A stretch of DNA of 64,000 nucleotides, from positions 6,758,001 to 6,822,000 of the forward strand of contig OY978525.1 in NCBI GenBank assembly GCA_963854835.1, in the 5' to 3' direction. This document shows, one piece after another, positions 12,116-24,415 of this stretch. Position numbers and translations under genes: made by a program. The notes under the pieces are model-generated. The model ran no database searches, was not told the DNA's origin, and was given only the letters and a program-made list of their open reading frames with translations. Each line of letters starts with the position of its first letter. Position 1 is the stretch's first letter. Source of the stretch: Megamerina dolium (Eukaryota; Arthropoda; Insecta; Diptera; Megamerinidae).

Positions 12116-12195
12116 TGGCACTAATTTAATGTGTACAAAAGTACTGGGAAAGAAGCTACGCCAAAGAGCTCTTCGAGGTCTATATGTGTATTGAA
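12116..12195 (+). mobile_element. SINE 3' fragment (copy 3), type I
   Basis: GTACAAAAGTACTGGGAAAGAAGC then CGCCAAAGAGCTCTTCGAGG matches the last 70 bases of the type I SINE copies (relatives read AGTACTGGAAGAGAAGC and CCAAAGAGCCCTTCGGGG). Heavily diverged and 5' truncated. Boundaries are approximate. Confidence 0.6.
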
Positions 12196-12759
12196 ACAAA
12201 TAAATATCTTAGCAGTTACTTTATATCTAATCTGATTGAACTTTCTAAATTTTAGCTTGAGAGTCTATTGCGCTTCATCTAAAGCTCGCAAATGTTTGCT
12301 GTATAAAATTGGAACCCCAACTTTAGAAGCGAAATGGGTCCTACATAGTCTATAAAAGACAGCCGTCTAAACCTAACTTAATCTTCTCTTATACTAGAAT
12401 AATATTGAAAAATATAACTTCAAAGAATTTGAACTGAATTTTTATTCCACTTTTTTAATGCTTTTCTTGTGACGCTATTTTTTCAAAGCTTTTTCGGAAA
12501 GCTCTTATAAAAGTTTACTAACAGTAAATAGTAAATGGATGGGCATCTGTATCACAATTTTGAAACTTTTTACGAAGACTTCTAAAGGATGTATATTTCA
12601 GTCATTTGCATTTGGATATTTGATTTTCGGGGAATAACTTAAACATATATTGAGATATTTAAACGAAGTTTTACAGGAGTGACGGATAGTCCAAGAAGTA
12701 CAATAGAGAGAAAGATAACAAAGAGACTATCTTCAAATTAAACTTTTTACTTACCAAAA
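12196..12759. other. AT-rich stretch, nothing recognised
   Basis: No coding region. AGACAGCCGTCTAAACCTAACTT near 12359 faintly resembles the tail of type II SINEs but is too short to call. Confidence 0.4.
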
Positions 12760-12895
12760 CTCACTTAATATTTCATATAGAATGCATGATGCATTTAATG
12801 CAGCTCCTATACAAAGTTGTGAAATATTTAAAAATTTTATGACGTCACAAGTCATATGGTCTTTTGCCTAGGCACGGCTGACTGTAAGGTAATTT
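12760..12895 (+). repeat. Possible mini-me-like 3' end
   Basis: GCTCCTATACAAAGT at 12803 followed by CCTAGGCACGGCTGACTGTAAGG at 12868 parallels the end of the element at 17375-18966 (GGTCGGCCCCAGCCGACTGTAAGG). Only the last part of a copy seems to remain. Confidence 0.45.
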
Positions 12896-15295
12896 TTATT
12901 TATTTCTCAAATATACAATATAATAAAATATGGTCTCCCCTTATGCTTTCCTGATGGAATTTCATTTAAAAATATTTATGCATAACAATAAAATAAACTA
13001 AGTACTCATAATAAATACAAATAGAAATCATTCAATACGAAATTATTGCCAACTTAAGTAAGCGCAAAATTTTGCTAGGAGAGCATAAAGAATAGCAAAG
13101 AAGTGATCCATAAAGTTGCATATTTGTATATTTCAGTAGAAGATCATAAATCGTCGAATATAAATATAACTTTAACCTTTTGAGATGAATAGAAAAATAT
13201 AAAAAAAAAAAAAATCAACATTGACTCAAATTTTTGCCATAGTCTTGCTTGAGGTCAAAGTCAATGAGAATGAATAGGCAAATACTGTCGTTTCTCTTTT
13301 CTAACTATTTTTCAGCTGACTTTTTTTTATTCAGTTAACTATCAGTTAGAACTGCTAGTACATTCTACAATATTTTTAATGAAGTGACTAATTTTTTGAA
13401 TATATACTTACATTGTAACTGTAATTTATGCAATAGTTCAAAAGTTATATATTTAACACATTTTAATCAAGCTGCAATATTTCATAAATTCTATTATTAT
13501 TTATATTTAAAACATTTCATCATAGCCGATTAATTATAATGTTGCTGCTTCATTAAACATTATTTATCATATTTGTAAATTAATTTCTTCCATACTTTTA
13601 ATTTTGTAAATTCAATACAAAATAGTTTTCGCTTCTAAATATAATTATTATTTAAAAATAATAATTATTATTAACATCATCATAATGAGCAATCAGATCA
13701 AAGAACAGGTTTCTATAGAACAACTCAACATATTCAATATTTTTACATCCGCCTCAAGAACAAATACAATATTCCAAAGAAGAAACATTGTAATTGAAAG
13801 CAAAAAGAAGAAGAAGAAGAAAAAAAAAACAGAAAATTAAGAAAAAAATTGAAATAATGTATTACTTAATAATCTATAAAATAATGTATTAGTATTGTAT
13901 GTATAATGAACAATAGATTTCTAAACAGTATTAACCATTATTAACCATTATTAACCATTACAAAATCGAAACAAGTTGAATTGGTGAAGAATAAATATGA
14001 TTGCAAATCAGAATTAACTGGAAAGAATTATTATATTTGCAATTAATAATAAATTAAGAAATCATATACTATACATAATCAAGTATCATACAATATCGGT
14101 GTACATAGCAACTGATGCACGAGTATGCCTTCCTATATTTTTGAATACATTATTTCACTTCATCTGTACGTACGAAATCGAATGAATGGAGACATTATTG
14201 TTTTCGATTACGAGTAGATACGAGCGGTAAATGCTTGTGTATTCGTTACACCGAAGTCAAATAAAGCAAAAGAATACGAATACTCGAATTCGAATATATG
14301 AAATGTATTCGAATGGAATACTTCTGTAAAAAACACAACGATTTTGCATATATGTAGCTGTATGCATCTCATTTGATCAAATATTCGATGTAATTGTGTA
14401 ATTTTCGAATGTTATATTCTCTTCTAGAAAACCGAATAGTAACAAATATTGTCTTGTTATTAACGAATAGTCACAAATATTGTCTTATTTTTGCCGCGTA
14501 ATAACAGAACAGTAGAACGAAGACTAGACAATGAGTGTTCATCATCTTATAACTCTTCGTTTGATTATTAAACTGCTTCGAATACTAATACAAATCGAAA
14601 ATGTCTGTAGTATAGTTAATATATCAAATATAATATTTGCGTGCAGCACTGTAATATGAGTACAAAAGTATTTGCAATTAAACCACTTTATTGTTTATAT
14701 AATTAGAAGAAGAATAAAAAGAATACCACCAACCATTATTATTATCATCATCATCATCATCATCATCATCATGATAATCAGAATAATCAAAAAGATGCAT
14801 TTGAAAATTATAACGGAAAGATACGTAAGTTGGTTTGGGTTTTGTTTTGAAGATGTAACAGTGATTAGACAAATTTAACGCGTGCTTGGTTTTCAATTCA
14901 TTACAATATTGTGTATATCAACGTTAACTACTTCTGTCATTTTGGACTTATCAGAAAGTATGATGAAAGTATTGTGCCGAGGCGCTACATCTCTCTGAGT
15001 CAGCCAATTTCGTCAATTCCAAATTCGATGCCAAAGTTGATAAAGCATAACTGTGGATACATAATTGAGTCAAAATTGATTCAAATTGCATATACAATAT
15101 TGTACTTTTTTTTTTTGAATTTAGATACTGGAGCTCAGTGTTCGGTAAATTGATCTTCCGTACATAAGAATATGTTTACTAAAGAATAAAAGGGTTTGAA
15201 AATGGACGTAATCGCCAAAAACAGCACCAACCATTGTATTTTAAACTTAAATTAAAACTCAGTATATAAGTTTATACAACCTCACAAGAAACATA
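12896..15295. repeat. AT-rich stretch with simple repeats
   Basis: No gene. Contains a perfect AATAATTATTATTTAAAAATAATAATTATT-like dyad around 13644-13672, a GAA run at 13805-13821, three copies of the 10-mer ATTAACCATT at 13930-13960, and an (ATC)n run at about 14738-14771. Open frames across the last give poly-Ile or poly-Asp. Several TTCGAATA words near 14270-14330 are AT-rich repeats. Confidence 0.6.
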
Positions 15296-15299
15296 ATTA

Positions 15300-16440
15300 G
15301 GATGGACCAGGGTCGCTGGGTTCGAATTTCCGCCATCTCTCTCGGGTTTCTTTTTTACTTTAGAAAAACTTCAAAATAGCCGAAAAGTTATAAGTTTATA
15401 AAAAAACTGAAGGCGATGGCAAATAGACCATGGATTCGGATTCAGCGATTTAGTAACCATAGATTGTGATTAATCTGGTTCACCAGACGTCTTACTTTTT
15501 GTGTGGTGCTGTCACAGTCCAAAAAAATACGATGTCCGACGCAACGGAGTAGCGTTTTAGGGTTATGGGTTTTAGGTCGCTGAATGCCATTCTGAGGTCA
15601 AATTTTCGTCATTACCCCCAAATTTCTTTTTCACCTCAAAAATCTCAAGTCCAAAAAGATACGATGTCCGACGCAACGGAGTAGCGTTTTAGGGTTATGG
15701 GTTTTAGGTCGCTGAATGCCATTCTGAGATCAAATTTTCGTCATTACCCCCAAATTTCTTTTTCACCTCAAAAATCTTGTAAAAAATAGGCGAAACATTG
15801 ATGTCTTCGAGGTTTGAAAAAAATTTGATGTAGATTGCATAAATTCAACCGCAGATTCGAATTCATCGATCAAACAAGTACAGAATTTGACAACCCTGTT
15901 CTGTTAGATATCTTACTTTTTTAGTGGAGCTGTCACAGTCCAAAAAGAGTAGAACTTCCGATGCACCAGAGTTGTCATATTCTATGGATTTTGAGTCGTT
16001 GAATCCGAATTCGTAATTAATTTCTCCTCATCGCCCTCAGGTTTTTTATTAACCTCAAGAAACGTGAAAACTCAGCCGAAAAACGATGTTTTTTGAGGTT
16101 AAAAAGAATTCTGAGGGTGATGAGCAAATTCAAATTCGGCGGTTTAAAAACTACTACTCTGGTCAGTTGGAAAGCCTTGGATTTTTGTGGAACTGTCACA
16201 GTTGTAAAAAAATTGGATTGTCCAGCCCTCCACGTGTAGTCATTTTCTATGGATTTTGGATCGCTGAATCCGAATCTAGAGTCAGATTTATTTCTAATCT
16301 CAAAAAATCTGCCAAAAATAGATGGAAAAATGAAGTTTTCTAGGTTAGAATGAAATCTTATGGAAATTTCATCATGGATTCGAATTTATCAACTTAAAAT
16401 TCATAGAATTTTATTATTCTGATCTGCTGAATATCCTACA
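15300..16440. repeat. Tandem repeat of ~270-bp non-coding units with an internal 132-bp duplication
   Basis: The word (G/A)TCGCTG followed by AATGCCATTC or AATCCGAATC recurs at about 15313, 15578, 15710, 15992 and 16260. Each unit also holds CTGTCACAGT, TTATGGGTTTTAGGTC or TCTATGGATTTTG, and CACCTCAAAAATCT. The 15578 and 15710 units are a near-perfect 132-bp duplication (15516-15647 and 15648-15779). Some arms are mutually inverted (TTAACCTCAAGAAACG near 16051 against GTTTTTTGAGGTTAAAA near 16088), so hairpins are possible. Family unknown. Confidence 0.7.
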
Positions 16441-17374
16441 TTTATTCGTTTGTAGGGCTATATTATTGTAATTGGATATAAATTGATGAAGTGATTCAAA
16501 TAAACCTTTAAAATCACCCTACAACGGTCAAGTTATTAATCCAACATTGAAATGAGGCTTATTTTTAACCGTAGTGGGTTTTCACTATTAACTATATCGA
16601 GAATATAGGGGATCTCAATGAAAAAGTCTGTCCCATCTATGGATTTTTCCCCTACACATTTGTGTAAATACTTATCACGTATAACAGCAACAATATTAGT
16701 GTAACATGCATCATTACAGTAAAGACAAAATAAATAAATAAAATATTCGATTCACACTATACGATACAAGCATATTAGTTCCAGTAGATATCTATAAAAA
16801 AGCAAAATCAAACAATAGCAAGAAAAACCACAAAAAATTATGAGTAAAAAAAAAATGTTTATTCTTCTTGTTTTGTCATTGTATAGTTATACTACATATG
16901 AGCTTTTGCTACAATCGTAAAAGTAATTGCTAACGGTAACGGTGCTTCTATATATACATATATTGTGTCTGAAGATATTTTTTATTAAATAAACTTTAAA
17001 CAATGCTAGTAAGTTGGAAGCATAAGTAAAAAATTTAAGATTCTCTAAAAAACAGAAGAAGAAGAAGAAGAGGAAGAATAATAATAAGAAAACCAGATCG
17101 ACCAAATATCATCAACACAATACATATGCTTAGATGCATGCATTGGCTACAATAACAATAATAAGAACTATAATAACAAGACCAATGCATATTTGGTTTG
17201 TATGGCACTTGCCAAAAAATATGGCCAAGAAGAAAAAAAAAACAAAAAAAAAAACAAAACAGTCTCAAGAAAAATCAAAATACCGATATAGCACAAAAAG
17301 TGATGAAGAAGAAGAAGAACATTGCATATTTCCACCTGAAGCAATTTTTGCTTTTATTATTGTTTGCCTTTTTT
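16441..17374. other. AT-rich stretch, nothing recognised
   Basis: Contains a (GAA)n run at 17055-17072 and AAATAA runs. Open frames at 17134-17457 are Lys/Lys-Glu runs from poly-A and GAA tracts and end inside the following mini-me-like element. No gene called. Confidence 0.5.
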
Positions 17375-18966
17375 ATACCCTGCATAATGCAATATGCATG
17401 GTATATTCATTTCGGTCAGATGTTTGTGTCCACTTGAAGGAATCTCCGGAGATATAGACATGGATATATATTCGTGATCAGCGTCGATTAAATTTTCGAT
17501 TTAACGATGTCCGTCCGTCCGTCCGTCCGTCCGTCCGTCCGTCCGTCCGTCCGTCCGTCTGTCTGTCACCTGGCTGGTTCGCACGATAACTTGAGTAAAT
17601 ATTGAGCTATTTCGATGAAATTTGGCATAAGTAATCTATGATCCAAGGGTACGGAGGGGATTGATATTGGGCATGATCGGTCAATAACCACGCCCACACC
17701 AAGCATTCAAAGCGACTAACCTCGAAATTTTCAAAATCTTTAACTTGCTATAACTCACATAATATACCACTTGGGACAACAATATTTTGCACATAGAGTT
17801 ATATTATACTACTATATAACCTCGCCAAAAGTGGGTGAGCCACGCCTACTTTCTAGCGTAGCTCCCATACAAAGTGTCTGTACTTCTTTTAAATTGAAAC
17901 TGCTATAACTTCTCCAATCTTCTGTCTAGAATAACCATAATTGACACTTAGATTAACACGGCAGTCAGAAATAATATGGTAGAAAATTAATGTGCCACGC
18001 CCACTCCTTTTTGGGTCTCCCATACAAAGTTGCGGAAATTAAAAAAAATGTTACCGGTTATAACTTGCAAACTATTCAGCGTAGAATAACGAGATTTAAG
18101 GTGTGGATTAGTATTGTACGAGCAACTAGGCTCACAGAAAATGGGCGCCACGCCCACTGTTTATCGTAGCCCCCATACAAATTTTAAATTGAAACAGCTG
18201 TAACTTCGGGAATCTTCTGTCTAGAATAACCATAATTGACACTTAAATTAATATCGTAGTCGGCAAAAATCTGGCAGAAAATCAGTGTGCCACGCCCACT
18301 CCTTCATGGGTCCCCCATACAAAGTCGAGTGAATTAAACTAAAATTTTAAGCTCCATAGCTTACAAACCATTTAGCCTAGGACAACGAGACTTAGGGTAT
18401 GGATTAGTATTGTACTAGCAACTAGGCTCACAGAAAATGGGAGCACCACGCCCAGTGTTTATCGTAGCCCCCATACAAATTTTAAATTGAAACAGCTGTA
18501 ACTTCGGCAATCTTCTGTCTAGAAAAACCATAATTGACACTTAAATTAATATCGTAGTCGGAAATAATCTGGCGAAAAATCAGCGTACCACGCCCACTTC
18601 TTATTGGGGCTCCCATACAAAGTTGAGAAAATTAAACAAAAATGTTAACCACCATAACTTAGAAACTATTCAACGTAGGACACCAAATTTAAGGCGTGGA
18701 TTAACATTGAAAAATTAATTGGATTTACTAGAGAGTGGTAAGCCACGCCCACTTTTTATATAGCTCCCATACTAAGCCTCGGAATTATCTTAAAATCCTT
18801 TTACTTCGTCAAAGTCAACCATATTTCGGGTGTAAATTAGTAGTATATGCAAAAATTGTTTCTCGAAAAGTGGAAATAAAAGAAAAGTTGGATATTCGAG
18901 TAAACTTTTTATATACAAATCTACATATGCAGGGTATAGTTTGGTCGGCCCCAGCCGACTGTAAGG
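17375..18966 (+). mobile_element. mini-me-like element with dimeric tandem array
   Basis: It opens TACCCTGCATAATGC, has GTGATCAGCGTCGATT followed by GATTTAACGATGTCC and a (GTCC/GTCT)n tract (17508-17567), then tandem units, and closes with GCAGGGTATAGTTTGGTCGG and CCAGCCGACTGTAA. This order agrees with the mini-me elements described from Diptera (a short core next to a GTCY microsatellite), although the long array is not part of the usual short form. Inside, CCACGCCCAC occurs at about 17685, 17825, 17995, 18146, 18289, 18445, 18590 and 18742, about 150 bases apart; alternate units match best, giving a ~300-bp dimer. No protein is encoded. Confidence 0.7.
17508..17567. repeat. (GTCC)n/(GTCT)n microsatellite
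   Basis: About fifteen tetranucleotide units, the last few GTCT. It sits right behind the mini-me-like core and belongs to that element. Confidence 0.95.
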
Positions 18967-20185
18967 AGATTTTTTTTGCTTCAACTACCTTTGTTTTCAT
19001 TTTAAAGGCCAACTTCACAGCAAGAATTGTTTTATGCACATTCATACATACAATCATCGATGCTAACAATAATGGCAACAATAACAATAATAAGAATGAT
19101 TGAACTAAGAGAGTAACATTTTCGTTTGTTATACTTGTACTTTGTCTTTTTTCAATTTTTTCTGTACAATCAACGTATGCAAAATAGATGATGAAGAAAA
19201 ACAAAAACGACATTTTCGTTAGAATATTCAAAAAAAAAAACAAGAAGAAAAAATAAAATCATATAAACGAATAGACAGACGGTCGAGTCCATAAAAGTAG
19301 ACAGACAAATGATTAGACATGATAACTAAGAAGAAGAAGAAGAAGAAGAAGAAACAAATGTTATCTATACATAGACATTGTATGACTTGGCGAATTGATT
19401 GAATGATTGACTGAATGAGACAAGTTTTTGTAGATCTCATGTGATTTGCATACAAATAAAAATCAAATAATTTAACAGAAGCTAAGTATCAGATTAGAGA
19501 TTATTTTCATAGCTGACAATCAGATTTGGAGAAAAAAAAGTTTACTTTTATACAATAAAGAAAAAAAAAACGTAATTTTTTCCTGAAATCATTTGAAAAC
19601 GAGCTATTAATTACATTACTCACTTTATTTATGATCATTAATATTGATTACTCTACCTGCATGGTGGGATTGATAAGAACTCTTGTGTGGTAAGAAGCAT
19701 TTTTTTATTTCAAATAATTTGATTTATTTTTCATCCCAGATTTACATATATTATTTGATTTGACGAACTCTTCAGGATATCCCTTTGCAGCGTTAATGAC
19801 TTTTGAATCCGATGCAGAACTTGCAAGACGCCAAACCTGTCGTGCAAACTTGATGAATCTTGATGAATCAGACAACTATGCGAATCCCAATTTGATTGTC
19901 AATATCGATATTTTCAACAATTTTGTCCATCATCCTCAATGACGACAGTGACGCTCTTTATCGAAATCGAATGGTTGACAACAGTGTTTGAATTCATAGA
20001 ACTATTTATGTATTATCTAATGACTGCTATCGGAGTTAAATGGGTTTTGGCAATAAATGGCTTATTACTTATTTTCAAAAAAAAAAAAATAATTCAGGTC
20101 AGCGATTGTTACTGCATTTTAATATAATAGGCATTAAAAAATGATCTGATACGACCGATTTATGACCTACAGTGCCTTTAGCACT
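18967..20185. other. AT-rich stretch; one weak coding candidate
   Basis: Contains a (GAA)n run at 19329-19353 and poly-A runs. The plus frame 19760-19942 (60 codons, MTNSSGYPFAALMTFESD...) has a balanced residue composition unlike the AT-driven frames around it, with no family I recognise; an overlapping frame continues to about 20080. It may be a transposase relic or chance. Nothing else is supported. Confidence 0.35.
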
Positions 20186-20189
20186 GTAA

Positions 20190-21290
20190 TTTAATTTTTT
20201 TTTCCTTGTTCACTCCTCTCGGGAGCATAGGGTCTCAACAAGACCCTTCCATCGTACACGGTTCTGTGTTGTTATTTTTGCGCCGCCCCATGTTGTGTTG
20301 ACATCAGATAGCTCGCACAATATCGACCTACACCAAGTATTTTTTGGCCTACCGCGATCTCAGCTCCCTTGCGGGTTCCAGTCTAGTGCCATTCTTGTAA
20401 TGATATCTGACGGTTTTTTTAGCATGTGACCTATCCATCTCCACTTTCTGTTTTTAATTTGCCACAGGACGGGTTCTTCATTCGTTAGTCTCCTCCACAG
20501 CACGTCATTGCTTTTAGTGTTTTCGCCCAGAATATTCTACAGATGATGCGGAAGCATCTGTTGAAGAAAGTTTGTAGCCTTTGTGTGATGGTGTTAGAGA
20601 TCAGCCATGTTTCACTTCCGTACAACAATACTGACTTCACATATGAGCTGAATATTCGCAGTTTTGTGCGCTTGGATTTTCGCGAACGCCGCCCTTGCTT
20701 TGTTTAACCTGCAATTGACATCTTCATTAGCTCCACCGTCTGCCGTAATAATGCAGCCGAGGTCGCGGAAGATTTCAACAAATTCCACTGGGCATTTGTC
20801 GAACATTATATGACTTGCGTTTTTGTGGTTGACTTTCATGGCCTTGGTCTTTGAGATGTTGACCTCCAGTCCGGCAGTACGTGCCAGCGCGACTAAGGTG
20901 TCCGCCTTTGCTTGCATGTCGATAAGTTTGTGTGAGAGAAGGCAGATGTCATCGGCGAAGTTTAAGTCCTCCAGGTGTCTGCTAAAATTCCATACGATGC
21001 CTCTCTTGTGTAAGGCGAGTTGGCTCATGACGTCGTCCAGAACGATGGCGAAGAGAAGGAGCCTTACATCCGCATTGGTGGAGAATGGGTTGCTGATGTT
21101 GCCGTTATGAAGCACAGCCAGTTCGGAATTTTCGTAAAGGGCTCTGATGAGGCGCATTAACTTGGCGGAGATTCCTTTTCTACTTAATGCCAGCCAAATT
21201 GCATCTCGTTTGATTGTCCAAAGCCTTCTTACAGTCGACGAATAGCATGTATAGCGCATTGCGCCATTCCATAAATGATGGTGTTTTAAA
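20190..21290 (-). pseudogene. Non-LTR reverse transcriptase relic 1 (C-terminal half)
   Basis: Minus-strand reading gives the second half of a reverse transcriptase: the DAIWLALSRKGISAKLMRLI helix region, NSELAVLHNG, then NFADDICLLSH, the metal-binding FADD box with both aspartates. It continues through VEFVEIFRDLGC and, after a frameshift near 20655, LLYGSETWLIS and the C-terminal WRWIGHM and GRPKNTW segments, ending near 20190. The QGCPLSP loop before the FADD box is deleted. The N-terminal fingers and any endonuclease are absent. It resembles RTE/CR1-type LINEs without RNase H; clade not settled. Closely related to the copy at 41485-42736. Confidence 0.85.
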
Positions 21291-21387
21291 GGCAAAACAA
21301 TTCAACGCTTTTGTATGGGAGCTATATTAAATTTTTGAAAAATTCCAATCTTAGTCTCTTGGATTAATTTATGTGCTTGGCGGTTAA

Positions 21388-21915
21388 TAGCCCTGACAGT
21401 CGGCAGCGTTAATCCGGATTAACGATTTAATTCGAATTAACTCGATCATTAACTGCAGCTAATCCGCATAAACTCAACGAGTCAATTCTCAAATTTAAAG
21501 AGGATTAGGGCAATTTTCGATGTCAACACTGCTGAAAAATTTCTATTGTGATTTTTTCTCGATCCAACTTACAAAACAATGGGTGTGTTCGCTTATAAAA
21601 AACTTTCAACAATTGTTAACAGCTTTCAACATGAAAAGCGTTGGCTAACAAATAAATTCAGCTGTTAATTACGAACTGTATATGTCAATTTACAAGTTTG
21701 TGATAGCTTTCAGTTCACGTACTTTTTGTAGATTTTCTCATATCGAGGGTGACAGATGACAGAAATTGATAGTGATAGTAATGTAAGTGAGCAGACCTAA
21801 TAAAACAGCAATCAGCTGTTTAGTTAATCCGCAATACTGCCGTCTGTTAGGTTAGTGGTTTATTCGCATTAAGTGCGCCGTTAATCTGAATTAATGCTGC
21901 CGTCTGTCTAGGCTA
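21388..21915 (+). mobile_element. MITE, family 1, copy 1 (528 bp)
   Basis: Both ends carry an imperfect inverted repeat of about 35 bases: TAGCCCTGACAGTCGGCAGC at the left and the complement of GCTGCCGTCTGTCTAGGCTA at the right, each followed by GTTAATCCGGATTAAC-like sequence. No open frame of note. A second copy lies in inverted orientation at 55137-55657. It is a non-autonomous DNA transposon; its autonomous partner is not in the window. Confidence 0.85.
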
Positions 21916-23202
21916 TAACAGATCATGCCCATTTTCCACAGCGTCAATTGCCTCTCAAATTTCATCGTAATCTCTCAACATTTGTTCAAGCTGTCGTGTT
22001 GAAACATTGTGGCGAGAATTTATTTAAATTGACTACTTTGGCGATGCTGATCAAGACGATGTATACACACACATTCGACGTACCATTGAATTGATGCTGA
22101 TGAAGGAGATATGAACACATTCGATGTGATGCTGATCAAGGAAATGTATACACATTCTTCATATATTTAATTATGTAATCATAAGGAAAATCATAAAAGT
22201 AAAACTATGCTCGTATAAGCAATATTTTGAATAATTTTCATGTAGAAATCAATGAATTCACATTTACTCGTTTGCTAAAATATCTAGTATAATACGAGTA
22301 GCTATGGATATGGATGCCCATCAAAATCGAAAATTTATTATTTTCAATATAAAAAAAAATGCATATTCCTTCATACATATTGTGTTCATATATATTAGTA
22401 GTTGTGCTGTTTAAAGAATGGCAAATGAAACCAATTTGAATTGAATTTCTCGTTCATAATACACATATCTGAGCATGCATGTATTTATATTTAATATGTA
22501 CACAAATACAATCTTATATTTATATGTTGTAGATATTCATTTTTAGTGCTCATTGTTAGATAGTATTCAATGTTGTAAAAATAATAACAATAATCTTGGT
22601 ATTGTTGTTTATTTGTTATTGTAGCAAAAATATGCTGTTCGATGCTTGTTCATCTTCTTCAATGGACATTACATTCTGCATCTGTTGTAATGATGTTTGT
22701 GAAATTTTACAACACAATTCTACTATATATTCGTTATTGTATTGTAATTTTTTTTTTGTTATTGGATAATAAATAAATATAATTTTATTTTATCTAGTGC
22801 ATGTATAATTTAGTATACATTAATGTATTTATTAGAAATAATTTTAAGATTTGTTGTAGTTGATGTTTTACTTAATATCGAATATATAATTAAATAAATT
22901 ATGGCGATGTAGGTTATAAATATGCCAAATCTTAGCTTGTGCTTAACCTATTCTATAACAGTGTTCAAAATTATGTCTGGATTCTGTAATTGTATGGATA
23001 AATTTTTAAAAATTACATTTGAAATTAGCTTTTCATATGAAGCGCGAGATGGAAAATTTGTTTCAGAGAAGCGAGCACTTTTTAATTACGAGTACAATGA
23101 ATTTGTTTGAGTAAAAATTGACAGCAATGTTTGATACATTTAAGGAAAAATAGGAATGCTCAAGTCAATTCGCAATTCAATTGACATGGACCACTCTAAT
23201 AT
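21916..23202. other. AT-rich stretch, nothing recognised
   Basis: ACACATTCGACGT and ACACATTCGATGTGATGCTGATCAAGG near 22070-22140 form a short local duplication. Otherwise AT-rich sequence with no supported gene; the 62-codon frame at 22922-23110 has no recognisable motif. Confidence 0.45.
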
Positions 23203-24415
23203 CAGGTGTAGTAAAAATAAATCCATTATTTTTCCAATAGATGGCTTTAGTAATCGGGTTACACTAGATGGCATTAGAAAGATAGGATTTCGTACTAAGT
23301 AAACTTTTCAGGCAGTTTTGCGATTGCTTGACTCAGTATTGCTTGAGCACGCGTCAAAGATGGACACCAGTAAAGAGAAAATACGCCATATTTTACAGTT
23401 TTTCTTCGGTAAAGGCGAAAATGCAAGCCAGACAGCTGAAAATGTGAACAGTGTGTATGGTCCTAATATTGAAACGATTCCGTTTCAGTAATTTTGATGT
23501 CAAAGATGCACCACGCTCTGGAAGGCCAATTGTCGAAAACATCGATAATGGAAATCGTCGAGTCTGACCGTCATATAAGCACTGTTTCTATTACCCAAGA
23601 GCTAAACATTGCACAAAAAGCCGTTTGGAACCATTTAAATAAGACTGGATACAAAAAGAAGCTCGACGTATGGGTGCGACACGAGTTAACGCAAAAAAAC
23701 CTCATGGACCGAATTTCCATCTGCGAATCGCTGCTGAATTGCAACAAAATCGATTCATTTCTGAAGCGGATGGTTACTGGTGATGAAAAGTGGGTCACTT
23801 ACGACAACGTCAAGCGAAAATGGACGTGGTCGAATCGCGGTGAGCTGGCGCAAATGGTGGCCAAGCCAGAATTGACGGTCAGGAAGGTTTTGCTATGTGT
23901 TTGATGGGATTGGCCGGCAGAATCATCTACTATGCGCTGCTCCCCTACGACCAAACTCTTAATTTGGATCTGTACTGTCAAAAATTGGACCATCTGAAGG
24001 AAGCAATCGCCCAGAAGCGGCCAGATTTGGCCAATAGGAGAGGAATTATGTTCCATTAGGACAATGCCAGACCACACACATCGATAGTAACTCGCCAGAA
24101 GCTCCGAGAGCTTGGTCGGGATGTTCTTATAGTCTGGACCTGGCACCAAGTGATTACTACTTGTTCTTGTCTATGGCGAATGATTTTGCTGGTAAAAAAT
24201 TCGTCTCAAGAGAAGCTTGTGAAAATCGACTGTCCCATTTTTTTGCCAATAGGGACGAGGGTTTCTATGAGAGTGGCATTATGAAATTACCTTCAAAATG
24301 GCAACAAGTTATCGAACAAAACGGTGCGTATTTGATCTAAATTGGATCATTCTAAATATGCTAAATAAAATCTTCAAATTATTGGAAAAATAATGGATTT
24401 CTTTTTACTAGACCT
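23203..24415 (+). mobile_element. mariner element C, complete ends
   Basis: Inverted terminal repeats of about 34 bases: CAGGTGTAGTAAAAATAAAT at 23203 against the complement of ATTTCTTTTTACTAGACCTT at the right end, both running on to CCATTATTTTTCCAAT. A TA follows at 24416. Length 1213 bp, normal for mariner. The terminal repeats are about 94% alike, so this is one of the younger insertions here. Confidence 0.9.
23360..24340 (+). pseudogene. mariner transposase (element C), nearly complete but broken
   Basis: Start at ATG 23360 (MDTSKEKIRHILQFFFGKGENAS) and stop TAA at 24338. The order is N-terminal helix-turn-helix domains, linker HELTQKNLMDR, first catalytic segment VTGDEKWVTYDN, second DNARPHTS, third SLDLAPSDYYLF and the end WQQVIEQNGAYLI. 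All three aspartates are visible. Defects: a deletion and frameshift near 23490 removing the RRF region, TGG to TGA after LLCV (23903), CAG to TAG before DNARPH (24057) and loss of the HPPY residues before the third Asp. Usual length is about 340 residues. It resembles the mauritiana/cecropia group; subgroup not certain. Confidence 0.9.

Noticed and set aside
11880..12849. Paired TGACGTCA words as regulatory sites
   Set aside because: Two 8-10-base matches in this much sequence are not enough to claim regulation.
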